DNA from: Ignavibacteria bacterium
GTDB lineage: Bacteria; Bacteroidota; Ignavibacteria; Kapaibacteriales; UBA2268
DNA length: 43,023 nt
Direction: 5' to 3'
Assembly: GCA_012518115.1 (NCBI GenBank)
Contig: JAAYTD010000017.1
Location: forward strand, 1-43,023
Below the pieces are notes generated by a model. The model saw only the letters and a list, made by a program, of their open reading frames with translations. It did no database searches and was not told the origin of the DNA. How positions within the stretch are numbered: the stretch's first letter is position 1; every line of letters starts with the position of its first letter. This document shows, in pieces, positions 1 through 8,739 of this stretch. The position numbers were made by a program, and so were the translations under genes.

Positions 1-2231
1 AACGTTTTTAGTTCTATGCTACCACTTAAATCTAGGTTAGTTAATTGATTGTTATAACAATGTAATGTTTCTAATTTGATGTTGTTACTTAAATCTAATT
101 CAATCAAAGAATTATTACTACAATCTAACTTCTTCAAATTTGGCATATGTCTAATTAATTCATTTATGGTAATAAGGTTGCTCCTAGCGCAATAAAAATT
201 CTCTATTTTCACTAATGCTTCTAAATTTGTTTTAGTGGCAGTTATTCCACCATCTTCGTTTACAACAACTCCAGGTAAAGTGTACTCTGCATAAAGTTTT
301 ATCCATTCTTTTAATTTTGCATCTGTTATTAACTCAGGTGGAACTATTTCAAATTTAACAAATGAAATAAAATTATTTGTATTAACAAGAACAAATTCTC
401 CGCTCTTGTCTTTGCTCATAAATCCAATAAAATAAACACCTTGTTCTAAATCTAAAATATTATTGGAAAACTCTATATCTTTAATATGACCATTAGGAGC
501 AATAGCTTTCGTTACACTATAACTAGCTAGTTCTTTAATTATAGTTCCTTTTTCATCATAAATTGAGGCTGAAATAATACCTGTAAAATCCTCTTCACTT
601 GTATTTATAAAACTTGCAGTAGCTTTAATGTTACTTTCTTTTTCTTTATCAATTTGATATGCTGAAAGAATAGGCGATGAGTATAAAGAAAGTTTACTTT
701 CTGAACTTAAAGCTTTTTGAACATCAATCTCTAATTTATTATTACCCGAAGAAAGTAACCATTTGTATGATATATCATGCTTGTAATATAATTTAACATA
801 GTACTTGCCGACAGATGTATTAAACAAAGGATTAGTTTCAAAGGTTACTTCTGTTGGATTATTAACTTCTAAATTATCTATTTTTTGCTCGGCGATATTA
901 ATTAAAAAATTATCTTCTGCATCAAATAAGCGTAATGATATGCTGCCTGAAAAACTTTCTGATTTATTGTTTACTATATTTGCATTTATTTTTATACTAC
1001 TATTTTGATAAACAATTTCTTGTTTAAGTTCTAATGGTTTGAGCAAAGATACTTGTGAGTTTAATTCTTTAATAGGTTTTATGTCAATAATAGCATTTTG
1101 TCTAAAATTTAAATTTAAATTAGTTAGAGCATCTATGGAATAATATCCATTTTCTATGCCCTCCCAGCCTAAATTGAAGTGAAATCTGCCGTCAGTGTCA
1201 TAACCATCACAAACAAAAGAATGAGCACCTGAACATCCTGAACAAAATGATCCTGAATAGGCTATAGGTTGATTATTATCTAAATTTTTCTTTAACATAT
1301 CTGTCCAAGTACTGTCATCATAATCAGAACGGCTAATCATTCTAGCATTAGCATCATACATAAAATAACTTGTTAAAGAATTTACGATATTTTTTTCATA
1401 AGCACTACTAATTTTTACTCCATAATTCATTTCTAAAGCAACACCACAATGATACATAAGAATAGCTACTGCTCTTTTTTGTTCTTCGGTTGAATTTTGA
1501 TTATATTCATTTGCCATATTCTCCCAATCATAAGTTGTATTTTCAAGATCAGCATATAGAGTACCGTATTTGTGATGAGTATATGTTTTTTTCCTTATTC
1601 CACTTACAGGAAAATTCCAGTACTTCATTATTTGTGCTACTGTTGTTGCTACACAGCCTGTAAGTGTTCGTTTTTTCTCATTTTCATCATAAGGACATAA
1701 ATTATTGTAAGGTGCTTCTTGTCCCCAATTTGTTTTTATTAGTGGCGGTACAACTTCATCTAATAAATAAGTTCTTTTTTTAGGATTTCTTGCCAACAGC
1801 CATTCATTAGCTATTTTCTCCGATTGTGGAGCTCCTTGTTTTATAGCTTCTAAAATAGCACTATCATATACTTCTAACCAGTATTTAGCGTTATCGTGAA
1901 GATTTTCTAAACTGTAGCTATCTTCTTTTGAATATGCTAAAATAGGGCGCGCTATATCATCACCTGCAACAATTACCCAGCCTTCTTGTGGGAAATTATA
2001 AATATAAAAAGTAGGATTTTGAGTAGCTTTGCTGAAAACATCATGCGATGAAGCTATTAATTTATATGCTGAAGGATCTTGCAGTTCAATAGAGTATTTG
2101 TTCATCTGCAAATTATGCTGTATAGCTATCTCTTTTGCTTCTTCCAAACTGATAGGTTTGGCAAATACAGCATAAGAAACTAAAATAAATAATGCTAATG
2201 GCATTAGTACACGATTGGTTAGTGCATTCAT
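1..2231 (-). CDS. Secreted C10 (streptopain-like) cysteine peptidase with leucine-rich repeats, C-terminus off window
   Basis: The frame is open from an ATG at 2231 to the left edge (at least 743 residues). Residues 1-24 look like a signal peptide ending near AVFA. A Spi-type propeptide follows (motif GWVIVAGDD, then ARPILAYS). The C10 catalytic Cys lies in TGCVATTVAQIMKYW at residue 193 and the His in GAHSFVCDGY at residue 337, close to C192 and H340 of the SpeB zymogen. A linker of about 300 residues leads to Bacteroidota-type leucine-rich repeats from about residue 690 (LDCSNN, LDLSNN, LTNLDLSG). The protein is probably exported, matured by propeptide removal and able to bind a protein or glycan through the repeats; substrate unknown. 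A sorting domain, if present, lies outside the window. The peptidase assignment is firm; the role is inferred. Confidence 0.88.
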   Translation of the reverse strand, partial: MNALTNRVLMPLALFILVSYAVFAKPISLEEAKEIAIQHNLQMNKYSIELQDPSAYKLIASSHDVFSKATQNPTFYIYNFPQEGWVIVAGDDIARPILAYSKEDSYSLENLHDNAKYWLEVYDSAILEAIKQGAPQSEKIANEWLLARNPKKRTYLLDEVVPPLIKTNWGQEAPYNNLCPYDENEKKRTLTGCVATTVAQIMKYWNFPVSGIRKKTYTHHKYGTLYADLENTTYDWENMANEYNQNSTEEQKRAVAILMYHCGVALEMNYGVKISSAYEKNIVNSLTSYFMYDANARMISRSDYDDSTWTDMLKKNLDNNQPIAYSGSFCSGCSGAHSFVCDGYDTDGRFHFNLGWEGIENGYYSIDALTNLNLNFRQNAIIDIKPIKELNSQVSLLKPLELKQEIVYQNSSIKINANIVNNKSESFSGSISLRLFDAEDNFLINIAEQKIDNLEVNNPTEVTFETNPLFNTSVGKYYVKLYYKHDISYKWLLSSGNNKLEIDVQKALSSESKLSLYSSPILSAYQIDKEKESNIKATASFINTSEEDFTGIISASIYDEKGTIIKELASYSVTKAIAPNGHIKDIEFSNNILDLEQGVYFIGFMSKDKSGEFVLVNTNNFISFVKFEIVPPELITDAKLKEWIKLYAEYTLPGVVVNEDGGITATKTNLEALVKIENFYCARSNLITINELIRHMPNLKKLDCSNNSLIELDLSNNIKLETLHCYNNQLTNLDLSGSIELKT

Positions 2232-2461
2232 AAGGAAATTCCTACAATTATTAAACAATTCGTTAATTTTAAAAAAACGTACAATTCATAAATATAAGAC
2301 ACTATTCTTTTGATTTTGTTACATTTTTTAGTTTTTTATTAATTAATTTTTAATTGTGTTAAAAATACAAAAATAATATGAAATAAAAAAACAAAGTAAA
2401 ATTATTTTTATGTTTTTAATAAAGAAAATAAAAATAGATTAGCTAATGGAGCGGAGTGGGG

Positions 2462-3466
2462 TTAAATTATTACAACTTCAGGTTCTAAATTTATTCCAAA
2501 ATTTTCAAAAACAGAAGAAATGATTTTTTGAGCAAAATCGTAAATTTCTTTGCCTGTTGCCTTACCGTTACTAATTATAATTAATGAATGTTTTTCGTAA
2601 ACGCCAACATTTCCAATACGTTTACCTTTCCAATTGCATTTTTCTATAAGCCAAGCAGCTGGAATTTTGATTTTATCATTACTATCAGTATTAAAGTATT
2701 TTATCTCGGGATATTTTTTTCGTAAGTCGTTGAATAAGTTAACATCTATCACAGGATTTTTGAAAAAACTGCCAACGTTAGGAGTATGTTCAGGATCTGG
2801 TAGCTTCTCACTTCTGATTTCTGAAACAGTCTGATAAACAAGTTTAGTAGTTATAGTTTTGTTTTCTAATTTTTTCTTTAGGTCAGGATAGTTTAAGCAA
2901 AATTTATTTTCTTTTGGAAAAGCATAGCAAACTTTAGTAATTAAGAATTTATTGTTAATATTTTTGAAGAATGAGTTTCTGTATTCAAATTTACAAGCTT
3001 TTTTATCAAATATTTCTTTCTTTCCGTTAGTCAAGTCAATAGCTTCTAAGTACTTAAAAAAGTCGCATTGTTCTACGCCGTAAGCACCTATGTTTTGGAC
3101 AGCAGCAGAGCCGACATTGCCGGGAATTTTAGCTAAATTTCCAAAACCTACAACTTGATTTTCAACAGTTTTTTTGACAAAATCATCCCAAATTACTCCT
3201 GCGGATACAAGAAAAATTGTTTCCTTATCTGTTTGTTTTATTTTAATCGTATTATCTATAAATTTAAGAATAATACCATCAAAATTTTTAGTAAATAGAA
3301 CGTTATAGCCACCACCTAATATAAAGAATTTGTTTTTCGTCAAAAAATCTGTGCGAATTAACTCTTGTATTTCTTCAATACTGTTGGTTTTAAGGAAATA
3401 GCTAGCTTTTGCTTCAACAGAAAAAGAATTTAATTTTTTTAAGGAAAAGTCTTTAAGTATTTTCAT
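2462..3466 (-). CDS. murB: UDP-N-acetylenolpyruvoylglucosamine reductase MurB
   Basis: Reduces UDP-GlcNAc-enolpyruvate to UDP-MurNAc with NADPH and FAD, the second committed step of peptidoglycan precursor synthesis, in the cytoplasm. At 334 residues it matches the E. coli-type (type I) enzyme. The FAD-binding GGGYNVLF is at 51-58 and IPGNVGSAAVQNIGAYG at 114-130. The catalytic residues are visible as Arg163 in EYRNSFF, Ser233 in GSFFKNP and Glu330 near the C-terminus (compare Arg159, Ser229, Glu325 in E. coli). It is the last gene of a three-gene minus-strand operon, starting 4 bases after the BASS transporter. No clear terminator follows: only a 10-base palindrome (ATTAGCTAAT) before a T-rich stretch near 2437. 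Confidence 0.96.
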   Translation of the reverse strand: MKILKDFSLKKLNSFSVEAKASYFLKTNSIEEIQELIRTDFLTKNKFFILGGGYNVLFTKNFDGIILKFIDNTIKIKQTDKETIFLVSAGVIWDDFVKKTVENQVVGFGNLAKIPGNVGSAAVQNIGAYGVEQCDFFKYLEAIDLTNGKKEIFDKKACKFEYRNSFFKNINNKFLITKVCYAFPKENKFCLNYPDLKKKLENKTITTKLVYQTVSEIRSEKLPDPEHTPNVGSFFKNPVIDVNLFNDLRKKYPEIKYFNTDSNDKIKIPAAWLIEKCNWKGKRIGNVGVYEKHSLIIISNGKATGKEIYDFAQKIISSVFENFGINLEPEVVII

Positions 3467-3470
3467 ATAA

Positions 3471-4337
3471 CTATGTAATTTTTTTAGTGTTAGGAATTAA
3501 AAATCTCCCTATATAAGTTAATAGTACTATGTTCATAATGAGAGCATAAATTATAGAAGGAATAGCTATTATATCGTTATTAAAAATAAAAGGGCTACTA
3601 GCTATAGCAATGCTTTGTGCAGCATTTTGCATACCAATTTCAATTATAATAGTACGTCTTTCTTTCTCTAATAATTTTGCTAATTTTGCCAGCAAAAAAC
3701 CTGAAAAAATGGCAAGTAAAATAAGAGAAATTGTTGCAGGTGCAAGTACTCCAATTTGTTCTACAATAGTTTCATGATGTTGAATAAAAAATATAGATAC
3801 TAGTAATAATAGGGCAGGGAAAGAAATTTTTTTCAAAAATTGTTCTACTCGCTCTGCCTTTTCTCTCGCTTTCTTTTTGAAAATAATACCCAATAAAATT
3901 GGAACTAGCATAAGAACTATATTCTGTATTATTAGTTTTCCTACAGGCAATTTTATAGTTAAGTTATTGTAATCAATAAATGTTAAAGTTATACTCATAA
4001 TAATTGGAATGGTAAAAAGTGTAATTAGGCTACTTAACGTAGTTAAAGTAACAGAAAGTGCTACATCACCTTTAGCAAGCATAGAGAAAACGTTAGATGA
4101 ACTTCCGCCCGGTGAACAAGCTATAAGTACAAAACCTATGAAAAATAAGGGAGATAGCTTAAAGAAAAGCCCAAGATATATAGCTAAAACAGGTAAAACA
4201 ATAATTTGTCCTATCAGTCCGATAATTACAGGCTTAGGACGTTTTAAAAATGATACAAATTCTTTAGTATTTAGTTCCAACCCTAAGGTAAACATTAAGA
4301 TAGTTAAGATAGGCAATACAATAAAAATTGTGTTCAT
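3471..4337 (-). CDS. Bile acid:sodium symporter (BASS/SBF) family transporter
   Basis: A 288-residue integral membrane protein with about eight to ten hydrophobic segments. The family motif region IACSPGGSSSNVFS lies around residues 91-104, and a second conserved polar stretch, EIGMQNAAQSIAIA, is in the C-terminal half; these correspond to the two crossover regions that bind sodium and substrate in the BASS fold. Bacterial members import organic anions such as pantoate, 2-keto acids or bile acids with sodium, so the substrate cannot be named from sequence. It sits between an ABC-F gene and murB with 4-base gaps on each side, so it is very likely co-transcribed; no shared function with its neighbours is evident. 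Confidence 0.88.
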   Translation of the reverse strand: MNTIFIVLPILTILMFTLGLELNTKEFVSFLKRPKPVIIGLIGQIIVLPVLAIYLGLFFKLSPLFFIGFVLIACSPGGSSSNVFSMLAKGDVALSVTLTTLSSLITLFTIPIIMSITLTFIDYNNLTIKLPVGKLIIQNIVLMLVPILLGIIFKKKAREKAERVEQFLKKISFPALLLLVSIFFIQHHETIVEQIGVLAPATISLILLAIFSGFLLAKLAKLLEKERRTIIIEIGMQNAAQSIAIASSPFIFNNDIIAIPSIIYALIMNIVLLTYIGRFLIPNTKKIT

Positions 4338-4341
4338 AAGT

Positions 4342-6288
4342 TTAATTACTCTCCAAAGACATTAATTTTTCCGACAAAGTTTCCCATTCTTGCATTTTTT
4401 GAGTTAATGTTGTTTTTAACTTATTATATTCTTCTTGCTTAATTTTAGCTTGTTCAACATCTGAAAAGAAATCTGCATCTAAAAAAAGTTCTTCAAATTG
4501 TGCCACTTCTTGTTCAATCCTATCAATTTCATTTTCAATACTTTCTATAGATTTTTTAATTCTGTTTTCTTCACGTTGCCGTTCTTTTTGATTTTCTCTA
4601 TCTATTTGACTTTTTGTTTTTTGATTACTTTGAGTTACGTTTGTCTTTTTTTCATTTTCTTCAAGCTCCATTAAAAATTGGAGCTCGTTTTTTTCAAGAT
4701 AATAATTTATATCTCCAATAAATTCTTTAACTTTTTTATTTTTAAATTCAAAGGTTTTATTGGTTAAATTTTGCAGAAAATCACGGTCATGTGAAACTAT
4801 AATTATAGAGCCTGTAAAATCTTGTAAAGCGTTTTTAAGAACATCTTTTGCTAAAACATCAAGATGGTTAGTAGGTTCATCAAGTATTAATAAATTCGCA
4901 GGTTGTAAAAGCATTTTACAAATAGCAAGGCGCGCTTTTTCACCACCCGAAAGAACTTTAACTTTTTTATCTACAGCATCTCCGCTGAACAGAAACGCTC
5001 CTAATAGCGTTCGTATTTTTGTTCTTATTTCGCCAGTTGCAACTTTGTCAATCGTTTCTAAAACAGTAAGTTCCTCGTCTAACATATCGGCTTGATGTTG
5101 AGCAAAATAGCTAATAGCAATATTATTTGCATAATGAATAGTGCCGTCAGTAAGATCTTCAAGTTTTGCAAATATTTTAGCTAAAGTCGTTTTTCCTTCG
5201 CCGTTTTTGCCAACAAATGCTATTTTTTCTCCACGTTCAACAGCGATATCTATTTTGTCTAAAACTAATTTGTCGCCATAACATTTCACTAAAGATTTTG
5301 TTTCAACAAGCAAGCGGGGCATACGTTCAGGTTCAGGAAACTTTATGTTAAGTTGTTTTACATCTTCTTCGGTAAGTTCAATTCTTTCGATTTTTTCAAG
5401 AGCTTTAACGCGTGATTGGACACGAGAGGCAAGTGTAGCTTTATAGCGAAATCTTTCAATATATTTTTCTGTTTCAGCAATTTGTTTTTGTTGATTTTTG
5501 TAAGCAGCTAGTTGTTGTTCTTTTTGTAACTTACGCGTTTCTACAAACTTAGAATAGGGCAACTCAAGGTCATATACATTTCCTAAGGATATTTCTATAG
5601 TGCGATTTGTAATGAAGTCTAAAAAAGTTCTATCGTGAGAAACTAAGACTACAGCACCATTATAACTTCTTAGAAATTGCTCAAGCCAGCGGATTGAATC
5701 AATATCAAGATGGTTCGTCGGCTCATCAAGCAAAATGCAGTCGGGACGCGTAAGTAGTATTTTAGCTAATTCAATTCGCATTTGCCAGCCACCGCTAAAT
5801 TCAGAAACAGGTTTATCAAATTCCTCGCGTAAAAAACCAAGTCCAGTCAAAATTTGTTCAATATCCGCATCGGAAGTATGTCCACCAATAATTCTGTAGC
5901 GTTCTTCGGTATCACTTAAAAATCCTACAAGCTTTAGATAATCATCAGAATTATAGTCAGTTCGTCTATTAATTTCTTCTGTAATTTCTTGTCGTTTTTT
6001 CTCTAAATTTTGTATTTCAATTAATGCAGTAGCAGCTTCATCAAAAACAGTTCTTTTAGAATGAGTAGTAAATTCTTGAGGTAAGTATCCAATTTTATAG
6101 CTATTAGATAAATGTACAGCACCGTTTTCAGGTGATAGTTCCCCTGTAATTATTTTTAATAATGTAGATTTACCTGCACCATTTCTTCCAATTAATCCAA
6201 TTTTATCATTAGGTCTTATCGCAAAAGAAACATTATCAAAAAGATAAGTACCATTAAATTGAATAGATATATTAGAAAGTGTAAGCAT
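4342..6288 (-). CDS. ABC-F family ATPase (YheS/YbiT-like), probable ribosome-associated factor
   Basis: A soluble twin-ABC protein of 648 residues with no membrane segments, as in translation-associated ABC-F factors that act at the ribosomal E site. The first Walker A is GRNGAGKST at 34-42, the first signature SGGWQMR, and Walker B is followed by DEPTNHLD. The linker between the ABC domains carries YIERFRYKATLASRVQSR, the pattern of the YheS/YbiT branch. The second ABC has GKNGEGKTT, LSGGEKARLAIC and another DEPTNHLD. The last 100 residues are a charged coiled coil. It is the first gene of the operon with the BASS transporter and murB. A promoter-like TAATTTTG is at 6310-6317, overlapping the rny terminator, but no matching upstream TTG was found. 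A second, different ABC-F gene lies at 35494. Confidence 0.92.
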   Translation of the reverse strand: MLTLSNISIQFNGTYLFDNVSFAIRPNDKIGLIGRNGAGKSTLLKIITGELSPENGAVHLSNSYKIGYLPQEFTTHSKRTVFDEAATALIEIQNLEKKRQEITEEINRRTDYNSDDYLKLVGFLSDTEERYRIIGGHTSDADIEQILTGLGFLREEFDKPVSEFSGGWQMRIELAKILLTRPDCILLDEPTNHLDIDSIRWLEQFLRSYNGAVVLVSHDRTFLDFITNRTIEISLGNVYDLELPYSKFVETRKLQKEQQLAAYKNQQKQIAETEKYIERFRYKATLASRVQSRVKALEKIERIELTEEDVKQLNIKFPEPERMPRLLVETKSLVKCYGDKLVLDKIDIAVERGEKIAFVGKNGEGKTTLAKIFAKLEDLTDGTIHYANNIAISYFAQHQADMLDEELTVLETIDKVATGEIRTKIRTLLGAFLFSGDAVDKKVKVLSGGEKARLAICKMLLQPANLLILDEPTNHLDVLAKDVLKNALQDFTGSIIIVSHDRDFLQNLTNKTFEFKNKKVKEFIGDINYYLEKNELQFLMELEENEKKTNVTQSNQKTKSQIDRENQKERQREENRIKKSIESIENEIDRIEQEVAQFEELFLDADFFSDVEQAKIKQEEYNKLKTTLTQKMQEWETLSEKLMSLESN

Positions 6289-6316
6289 AATAAATTAATT
6301 GAAAATATACAAAATT

Positions 6317-6354
6317 AAAAAGGCGACTTATTTTCTTTAAGTCAGCCTTTTTTT
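6317..6354 (-). terminator. Intrinsic terminator downstream of rny
   Basis: An inverted repeat, AGGCGACTTA at 6321-6330 and TAAGTCAGCCT at 6338-6348, forms a stem with one bulged base. It is followed by a T-run on both strands (A-run at 6317-6321 for minus-strand transcripts, T-run after 6348 for plus). It lies between the end of rny and the start of the ABC-F gene. Confidence 0.8.
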
Positions 6355-6393
6355 CTTGCTTGTATTTAAGTAATAAAAATAAACTTATTAAAA

Positions 6394-7929
6394 TTATTTA
6401 GCTATTGAGACGCTACGACGTTCGCGAATAACAGTAACTTTAATTTGTCCGGGATATTCCATTTCGGTTTCAATTTGTTTAGCAATATCATTAGCTAGAA
6501 TATCTGTCTGTACATCATCAAGTTTGTCTGGTTCAACAATTACACGTATTTCACGTCCTGCCTGAATTGCAAATGTTTTTCCAACTCCCTCAAAGCTATT
6601 GCCAATGTTTTCTAATTTTTCTAAGCGTTTAATATAATTTTCTACTGATTCACGTCTTGCACCGGGTCTTGCTCCGCTTATGCTATCGGCTGCTTGAACG
6701 ATTATTGCATAAGGCGTTTCAGGTTCTTTATCTTCATGGTGCGAAGCTATAGCATTGACAATGATATTATTTTCTTTGAATTTTTTAGCTAAATCAGCTC
6801 CTAAAAGTGCATGAGGTCCTTCTACTTCTTTATCAACGCATTTTCCTATGTCGTGAAGAATTGCAGCACGTTTTGCTATTTTAGGGTCAAGATTTAATTC
6901 ATTAGCGATAATTCCAGCAAGATAAGCTACTTCTACAGAGTGATTTAATAAATTCTGTCCATAGCTTGCTCGGAATTTCATTCTGCCTATATATTTTATT
7001 AATTCGGTGTGCATATTATGTAAGCCGAGCTCCACAATAGCGTTTTCACCTTCTTTTAATATCGTATCTTCTAATTCTTTTTTAGTTTTATTTACTAGCT
7101 CTTCTATGCGTGTCGGGTGAATTCTGCCGTCAAGCATTAATTTTTCTAAGGCTCTACGAGCTATTTCACGTCTTAAAGGATCGTAAGCGGAAATTACTAC
7201 TGCTTCAGGTGTGTCATCAATGATCAAATCAACTCCTGTTGCTGCTTCAAAGGCTCTAATATTACGTCCTTCACGTCCAATAATACGTCCTTTCATATCT
7301 TCGTTTTCAAGATTTACAACAGATACTGTATTTTCTACACAATAATCTGTAGCTGAACGTTGGATAGCAGTTAGAATAATAGATTGAGCTTCTTTATTAG
7401 CTGTTAATTTTGCTTCATCACGAATCAAATTTATAATTTTTGCTGCTTCAACTTTTGCTTCGTTTTTCAGCGATTCAATTAGTTGTTTTTTTGCTTCTTC
7501 TTTTGACATTTGTGCAATTTTTTCAAGTTTTGCGCGTTGTCCTTTTACTAATTGAGAGATTTCTTCATTTTTTTCCTTGATTTTTCCTTCTTGTTTTTTT
7601 AATTCATTTTCTAATTCAATTAATGATTTTTCTTTTTTATTGAAAGATTCAGTTTTTTGCTTCAACTGATTATCAGCTTGTTGTAATTTGTTTTTTTTGT
7701 TTTGAATGTCTGTCTCAAATTCGATTTTCTTTTGAGAGATTTCTTCTTTAATTTCAAGCATTTTTTCTTTGTGCATTGACTTTGCTTTATCTTCAGCATT
7801 TGCAATAAGATTTTTTGATTGCTCTTCAGCTTCTTTAATTTTTTCTTGTGCCGTTTTTGTTCCAATAAAGTATGACAAAATAAAGCCAAGAATAAGACCG
7901 GCAATCGTTGCAATAACAATTATAGTCAT
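6394..7929 (-). CDS. rny: Ribonuclease Y
   Basis: A membrane-anchored endoribonuclease that starts mRNA decay. The 511 residues show the full family layout: an N-terminal membrane helix at about 3-23, a long charged coiled coil from about 25 to 200, a KH RNA-binding domain from about 205 with GRIIGREGRNIRAFE at 214-228, and an HD phosphohydrolase domain with HSVEVAYLAG and the metal-binding HDIGK (His359, Asp360), followed by ASHHEDKEPETP. The length is usual for the family. It lies downstream of the 6S-like RNA and zapA on the same strand; no good promoter was found directly in front of it (7930-8040), so read-through from the promoter upstream of zapA or RNA processing is plausible. A terminator follows at 6317-6354. 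Confidence 0.97.
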   Translation of the reverse strand: MTIIVIATIAGLILGFILSYFIGTKTAQEKIKEAEEQSKNLIANAEDKAKSMHKEKMLEIKEEISQKKIEFETDIQNKKNKLQQADNQLKQKTESFNKKEKSLIELENELKKQEGKIKEKNEEISQLVKGQRAKLEKIAQMSKEEAKKQLIESLKNEAKVEAAKIINLIRDEAKLTANKEAQSIILTAIQRSATDYCVENTVSVVNLENEDMKGRIIGREGRNIRAFEAATGVDLIIDDTPEAVVISAYDPLRREIARRALEKLMLDGRIHPTRIEELVNKTKKELEDTILKEGENAIVELGLHNMHTELIKYIGRMKFRASYGQNLLNHSVEVAYLAGIIANELNLDPKIAKRAAILHDIGKCVDKEVEGPHALLGADLAKKFKENNIIVNAIASHHEDKEPETPYAIIVQAADSISGARPGARRESVENYIKRLEKLENIGNSFEGVGKTFAIQAGREIRVIVEPDKLDDVQTDILANDIAKQIETEMEYPGQIKVTVIRERRSVSIAK

Positions 7930-8039
7930 AATCTGTAATAATACCTATTAAAATAATAAAAATTAGACAATGAAATGAAAATTAGAAAAGTAAAGAAAGT
8001 AAAGAAAAATATATTATTAAAATATAAATTTAGTTAATG

Positions 8040-8275
8040 ATAAAAAAGAACCGCATCTTACTATATAAAGCTGGAATCATGCTTATTAAGGCATAACTCT
8101 CAAATTCTAAAAGAACCTCCAGACAGTGCGGGAATTTCCTGCTAATCGCAAACGTCCACTGGAACTTACGTTCACCTAAAAGGTTGAGGCCTGTTTTTGA
8201 AGAACAACGGATTAACTCCCTAGTGATAAATTTATAGTTCTTTAGTTTGTGGAGCTATAGTAAGACACGGCATTT
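8040..8275 (-). ncRNA. ssrS: Probable 6S RNA (SsrS-like)
   Basis: A 358-base gene-free gap between zapA and rny holds a strongly structured segment. CCGCATCTTACTATA at 8051-8065 and TATAGTAAGACACGG at 8256-8270 pair over 15 positions (two G-U wobbles in the RNA), enclosing about 190 bases with further small hairpins, for example ATGC/GCAT around 8078-8093. On the minus strand the closing stem is followed by TTCTTTTTT, which suits a terminator. A long closing stem, an interrupted interior, about 225 nt, and a place between zapA and rny all fit 6S RNA, which binds and inhibits housekeeping RNA polymerase in stationary phase. Ends are approximate. It lacks the recognisable RNase P and tmRNA cores. 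The structure is seen; the 6S identity is inferred. Confidence 0.75.
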
Positions 8276-8287
8276 TATTTGCTAGAC

Positions 8288-8590
8288 TTAACTATAATGA
8301 GGGTTGTTTATATTTAATTCGATAAAATCAGTAATTTTATTTATTTCATCTATAATTTCAGTATGTTTTTTAATGAAATTTTTGTTTGCTTTTAATTTAC
8401 TTTCTGCAATGTTTAATGCTGCAAGCGTAGTTTTAGTTAAAAGCGGAATCTTGTCATAATCAGAATTTTTATCTGAAAATTCTAATATTTTTTGATTTAA
8501 TATATATGATGCTTCACGAATTAAATCTTCACTTTCCCCGATAACATTGTATTCCTTATTTCCAATTAATATCGTTAAAGGTACAGACAT
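8288..8590 (-). CDS. zapA: Cell division protein ZapA
   Basis: A 100-residue protein of the ZapA family, which cross-links and stabilises FtsZ filaments at midcell. The N-terminal beta strand pattern VPLTILIGNKEYNV at 3-16 and the following helix with LAALNIAESKLK fit ZapA; the C-terminal third is a charged helix as expected for the dimerising coiled coil. It is the first gene after a good Bacteroidota-type promoter (8632-8662), and the 6S-like RNA begins within about 20 bases of its stop codon. The family call rests on N-terminal similarity and gene order, since ZapA is weakly conserved. Confidence 0.82.
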   Translation of the reverse strand: MSVPLTILIGNKEYNVIGESEDLIREASYILNQKILEFSDKNSDYDKIPLLTKTTLAALNIAESKLKANKNFIKKHTEIIDEINKITDFIELNINNPHYS

Positions 8591-8631
8591 TTATTTTACT
8601 TTAAGCCTAATTTTCAAAAATTATCTTCACA

Positions 8632-8662
8632 CAAAAATAACATTTTTATTTCAAAAAAACAA
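8632..8662 (-). promoter_or_regulatory. Bacteroidota-type promoter for zapA / 6S-like RNA / rny
   Basis: On the minus strand TTG (8662-8660) is separated by 20 bases from TATTTTTG (8639-8632), a match to TAnnTTTG. It lies 42 bases before the zapA start. Confidence 0.65.
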
Positions 8663-8702
8663 GACTTTTTTATATAAAATTATAAATAAGCAATTGAAAT
8701 AC

Positions 8703-8739
8703 ATATTAAATAAGATAAATTAGCAGTTTTTATCTATTT
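8703..8739 (-). terminator. Possible AT-rich terminator after the CtlX-like gene
   Basis: AAATAAGATAAA at 8708-8719 and TTTATCTATTTA at 8729-8740 can pair with one bulge, partly overlapping the stop codon at 8734. There is no GC-rich stem and only a weak T-run, so this is a tentative call. Confidence 0.3.
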
